A stretch of DNA of 37,066 nucleotides from Sphingomonadales bacterium (GTDB taxonomy: Bacteria > Pseudomonadota > Alphaproteobacteria > Sphingomonadales > Sphingomonadaceae): NCBI GenBank assembly GCA_028871475.1, contig JAGWMZ010000036.1, forward strand, positions 1 to 37,066, written 5' to 3'. Both the position numbers and the translations under genes were made by a program. This document shows, one piece after another, positions 34,138 through 37,066 of the stretch. Below the pieces are notes generated by a model, which did no database searches, was not told the DNA's origin, and saw only the letters and a list, made by a program, of their open reading frames with translations. Position 1 is the stretch's first letter. The number at the start of each line of letters is the position of its first letter.

Positions 34138-34947
34138 ATGGCCGGAACTGAAACCATGAACCAGATGGATATGTTCCTGACGGGAATAAAGACCCAAGGT
34201 TTTGTGATTCGCGCTTTGATGTTGCGCGAACTCCAACAGCGTTTCGGCCGATCAAATATTGGCTATCTATGGGTTGTCGCTGAACCCATGCTTTTGGCTA
34301 GTGTGATCACGCTGCTGAATTCTGTGGTCGAGCACAACTTGGGCACCGGCATTAGCCCTTTCACGTTTACGCTTACCGGCTATAGTATTTATATCATATT
34401 CCGGAACACGTTTAACCGGTCTGAGGGTGCGCTCCATGCATCCGGCGCATTGTTATATCATAGGATGGTGACGCCATTTGATATCATACTATCCAAGTCT
34501 TTAGTCGAAACTCTAGGTTGCATGTCTGCTCTGTTGATTTTGCAAAGTGCTGGTATCATGGCTGGGGTGGCTGAATTACCGGCGCGCCCTATTTATTTAT
34601 TGGGTGCTTTAGCTTTATTTTCATGGTGGTCATTCGCTCTATCACTAATTGCTGCTTCGTATGCTTATACCAGCCCCTTCATAGGACGGATGATACATCC
34701 GATTTCATATTTTTCTTTACCACTTAGTGGTGCCTTTGTGACAATGAGCATTCTACCACCATGGACACACCCTTATTTGGCTTTGAATCCAATGGTGAGT
34801 GTGTTTGAGATGGCGCGTTATGGCCAATTCACACAAGCTCCCTATACTTATGTCGATATCGGTTACGTAGTAAGCTTTTCAACAATAGCTTCATATTGGG
34901 GTTTGCTTGCCATTCGCCGAATTCGCAAACATATTCATGTCGCTTAA
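34138..34947 (+). CDS. kpsM: Capsule export ABC transporter permease (KpsM/BexB-like)
   Basis: The permease has RALMLRELQQRFGRSNIGYL near the start, the ABC-2 permease signature of KpsM, then six hydrophobic segments (about 35-55, 70-90, 118-140, 150-172, 190-208, 240-258). The amphipathic GYLWVVAEPMLLAS segment is conserved in the family. It carries the polysaccharide across the inner membrane with KpsT. The ATG at 34138 has AGAAGG eight bases upstream; an earlier ATG at 34132 overlaps the previous gene by four bases. The base composition is low in GC for this replicon. Confidence 0.92.
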   Translation: MAGTETMNQMDMFLTGIKTQGFVIRALMLRELQQRFGRSNIGYLWVVAEPMLLASVITLLNSVVEHNLGTGISPFTFTLTGYSIYIIFRNTFNRSEGALHASGALLYHRMVTPFDIILSKSLVETLGCMSALLILQSAGIMAGVAELPARPIYLLGALALFSWWSFALSLIAASYAYTSPFIGRMIHPISYFSLPLSGAFVTMSILPPWTHPYLALNPMVSVFEMARYGQFTQAPYTYVDIGYVVSFSTIASYWGLLAIRRIRKHIHVA

Positions 34948-34981
34948 TTTTTCTAGTTTCTAACGCGCGGAGAATTTGGTC

Positions 34982-36148
34982 TTGCACGGAATAGCAATCG
35001 CCAAGAATAGGGCGGATAGGGCCCGTTCGAAAGCCGGTTTATGGCAGCGAGTGAAGGCGGGTATCCTTGCCAATAGCTTCTTCATCGGTTTTGTCATCCT
35101 GCCTACCTTGATTGTGGCGGTTTATTATTTGTGCTTTGCATCGGATCAATATGAGTCCAGCGCTGATTATGTTGTTCGGCGTGCTGAAAATTCTGTCGGC
35201 AGTGAAGGGATGGGCCAAATCCTAGGTTTTTCGCTTGGTAGCAGCGCCTCCTCCTCTGAGGCTTATGTCGTGCAGCAATATCTCCTTTCGCACGATGCCG
35301 TTGATCGCCTCCGTAAGGAAGACAATCTTGTTGGGATGTTCCGGAGGCCCGGAACTGACTGGATTAGTCGTCTCTGGTTCGCCAATCCCAAGCCCGAGAC
35401 GCTACTCAAGTATTACAGGAAGCAGGTGACACTGCAGCAGGACGAGACAAGCGGGATCACACATTTGCAGGTCCATACGTTTCGACCGGAAGATTCGCGC
35501 GAAATCGCGGCGAAGCTCCTTCAGATGGGAGAAGAGCAGATTAATCAGATCAACCAAAGGACTTATATAGATCAAGTCGCTAACGCGCAGCGTGAACTCG
35601 ACGAAGCCAATCGGCAATTGGCGGATGTTCAAGTCAAAATGACAAGCTACCGTCGAGGCACACAGGACATTGATCCGACCGATAGTGGGCGTGCGCAAGT
35701 TTCCATGGTCACAGGCTTGACCGCCAATCTTGTGGCAGCAAGGGCAAAATTGCAGGCTATGGCGGGGGTGGTGAGTCCAGTCAGCCCGCAATATCAGGCT
35801 ATGGCTAAACAAGTTCATGCGCTTGAGACTCAAGTCAACTCGCAAGCTGCCGAAATGGCGGGGCCGGGTCACTCGATCGCTAATCGCCTTGGTGATTTTG
35901 AGCAATTGGTGGTGAAGAGAGACCAAATTGCGAAAGTTTACGCTGCCGCTGCCGTTCAGCTTGAACAAGCGAAAGCTGAAGCTAAGCGTAAACAGCTGTA
36001 TCTAATCAAAGTGGTGGCTCCTAACATGCCGGTTAAGTCTGAATATCCTAAGCGAGGTATCATTATTCTTGAGGTGTTTGCGTCGTTGTTTTTCGCATAT
36101 GCTATCGGATGGCTTCTGTGGGCAGGGGTGAAGGAACACGCCTTGTGA
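34982..36148 (+). CDS. kpsE: Capsule export inner-membrane adaptor (KpsE/BexC/CtrB-like)
   Basis: This 388-residue PCP-3 family protein has an N-terminal membrane segment (about 32-53, FFIGFVILPTLIVAVYYL), a large periplasmic part with SDQYESSADYVVRRAE and long coiled coil (about 200-335), and a second membrane segment near the C-terminus (about 360-382). It links the KpsM/T exporter to the outer-membrane export lipoprotein. The family motif SEYPKRGIIILEVFASL is present. It starts at a TTG: GGAG lies nine bases before 34982, while another TTG at 34976 is too close to it. Confidence 0.9.
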   Translation: MHGIAIAKNRADRARSKAGLWQRVKAGILANSFFIGFVILPTLIVAVYYLCFASDQYESSADYVVRRAENSVGSEGMGQILGFSLGSSASSSEAYVVQQYLLSHDAVDRLRKEDNLVGMFRRPGTDWISRLWFANPKPETLLKYYRKQVTLQQDETSGITHLQVHTFRPEDSREIAAKLLQMGEEQINQINQRTYIDQVANAQRELDEANRQLADVQVKMTSYRRGTQDIDPTDSGRAQVSMVTGLTANLVAARAKLQAMAGVVSPVSPQYQAMAKQVHALETQVNSQAAEMAGPGHSIANRLGDFEQLVVKRDQIAKVYAAAAVQLEQAKAEAKRKQLYLIKVVAPNMPVKSEYPKRGIIILEVFASLFFAYAIGWLLWAGVKEHAL

Positions 36149-36160
36149 GGGTCGTGCCCC

Positions 36161-36180
36161 TCAATTCAACATTGAATTGA
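36161..36180. repeat. Palindrome TCAATTCAA-CA-TTGAATTGA
   Basis: Nine-base perfect arms separated by two bases begin 12 bases after the kpsE stop and 34 bases before the transposase fragment. It may be a terminator of the capsule operon without a T-run, or a site at the edge of the insertion. Confidence 0.45.
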
Positions 36181-36213
36181 TGCGGTCGTCTAAGTGCCTG
36201 ATTCGGAATTTCA

Positions 36214-36687
36214 TCAAGCATAGCAATATTTTGCGGTTCTGCGGGTGAGCATGCGGATGGAGGCTATGGTTGCCCAGGCCGCGGACGAGGCGATGGTTGT
36301 TTCCCAATCTTTGGCCAAGCGACGGCATCTGCCGAGCCAAGCGAAGGTTCGTTCGACAACCCATCGACGCGGGAGAACCTGAAAGCCTTTGGCCTTGTCC
36401 GGCCGCTTGATGATCTCGATCGTCCAATGCCCTGCACCGGCGATGGCATCGCGGAGTATGTCGCCCGCATAGCCGCCATCGGCAAAGACATGGCGTAGCC
36501 AGGGAAATCGCCACCGCACGGCTTTGAGGACATCGACTGCACCATCACAGTCCTGAATATCCGCGGTGTGCACGAGGATGAAGATGAGGAAGCCGCAGGT
36601 ATCGGTCAGGATATGGCGCTTGCGGCCCTCTATTTTCTTGCCCGCGTCATAGCCACAAGGGCCGCCACTTTCCGCCGTCATGGGCAT
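36214..36687 (-). pseudogene. IS5-family (IS427-like) transposase C-terminal part
   Basis: The frame reads ESGGPCGYDAGKKIEGRKRH, HTADIQDCDGAVDVL, FADGGYAGD and PRRWVVERTFAWLGRCRRLA, the catalytic core of IS427-group transposases with the DDE residues near HTADIQD, ADGGYAGD and WVVERT. The N-terminal half with the first conserved region is lacking; the upstream sequence instead comes from another IS5 subgroup in another frame. It is broken although its C-terminus is complete. Confidence 0.85.
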
Positions 36688-36943
36688 TGGCGGCGCTGGC
36701 GACCCAGGTGCGGATCAGGCCATGGGCCTTGTCGATGCCGATGTGATTTTTGTAGCCGAACATGGGAATGGCCAGATCGACCGGCTTTGGCGCCTTGGGA
36801 TCAGCACCTTCGGGCACCTGAAAGGACAGGCGGTCCTTGATCTGAAACTCGGCGGCCTCGTCCGACAGGGAATAGAGCGCCTGGAGCACGAGGATCTTAT
36901 GGGATGGCCCGCCCCAACCGTAGCGCTTTGATGTATGTATCAT
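36671..36943 (-). pseudogene. Second IS5-family transposase N-terminal part with internal deletion
   Basis: The frame opens with HKILVLQALYSLSDEAAEFQ then IKDRLSF, typical of the start of a different IS5 subgroup (IS5/ISL2-like). It jumps directly to VPEGADPKAPKPVDLAIPMF and GYKNHIGIDKAHGLIR, skipping roughly 100 residues that family members carry between these blocks. After NAHDGG the similarity ends where the IS427-like sequence begins in another frame. So this is a deletion derivative fused to a second element. Confidence 0.8.
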
Positions 36944-36973
36944 GAGGCAGGTATCGACGAAGGAGGTGAAGCT

Positions 36974-37039
36974 ATGGATGTCGCGACACTGGGTATCGAT
37001 CTCGGTAAGAACAGCTGGAGACCCGCAAAAACCGGATGA
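36974..37039 (+). pseudogene. IS110-family transposase N-terminus, broken
   Basis: With AGGAGG seven bases upstream, the frame starts MDVATLGIDLGKN, the first strand and Asp of the DEDD domain of IS110 transposases. After this it diverges (SWRPAKTG) and stops at 37037-37039. The normal continuation is missing, so another insertion or a deletion probably follows SW. The window ends 27 bases later, so its fate cannot be followed. Confidence 0.7.
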
Positions 37040-37066
37040 TTACGGGCGAATCTGTGTGGCTTGATG

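Overview
The window looks like part of a large extrachromosomal replicon (megaplasmid or chromid) of a high-GC alphaproteobacterium, most likely a sphingomonad such as Novosphingobium or Sphingobium. This is inferred from the RPA-type RepA with a sphingomonad-style ParB/ParA pair, the IS110/IS5 debris and the protein character of the rhamnose and capsule genes; there is no rRNA or marker gene to prove it.

Layout. 0.2-1.2 kb: a fused MNT-HEPN protein. 1.3-2.4 kb: a scar zone of gene fragments (ECF sigma factor, two IS110 pieces, a frameshifted TonB-dependent receptor C-terminus, a group II intron reverse transcriptase piece). 2.5-3.1 kb: a Phd/PIN-type toxin-antitoxin pair. 3.4-7.1 kb: a LysR regulator divergent from a Rieske oxygenase and an FAD-dependent ferredoxin reductase. 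7.1-7.9 kb: about 800 bases without a recognisable gene. 7.9-11.3 kb: the complete dTDP-L-rhamnose operon rfbCBDA (minus strand). 11.5-15.6 kb: the replication and partition block, namely five 22-base iterons, repA, two GTTTCCCCGGGGAAAC palindromes, parB and parA.

15.9-36.1 kb is a capsule (K-antigen type) locus: a Wza/KpsD-like export lipoprotein, two GT4 glycosyltransferases, a CDP-alcohol phosphatidyltransferase, a giant fully reducing PKS/FAS followed by an alpha-oxoamine synthase and a short-chain reductase (the RkpA-RkpG-RkpH arrangement of rhizobial K-antigen loci), two FkbM methyltransferases, an unrecognised two-part protein, and the ABC exporter KpsT/KpsM with its periplasmic adaptor KpsE. 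From 36.2 kb to the end there is IS debris again (a chimeric IS5-family transposase and an IS110 start).

How it may work together (inference): rhamnose donors and glycosyltransferases build a polysaccharide, FkbM enzymes methylate it, KpsT/M/E and the KpsD-like protein export it, and the PKS, oxoamine synthase and reductase make an unusual long-chain amino-alcohol or ketone lipid, possibly the anchor or primer, with the CDP-alcohol phosphatidyltransferase a candidate for adding a phospho-head group. No Kdo transferase (KpsC/KpsS) is visible. The most interesting part is this lipid module; the iteron and palindrome set around repA is the clearest non-coding discovery.
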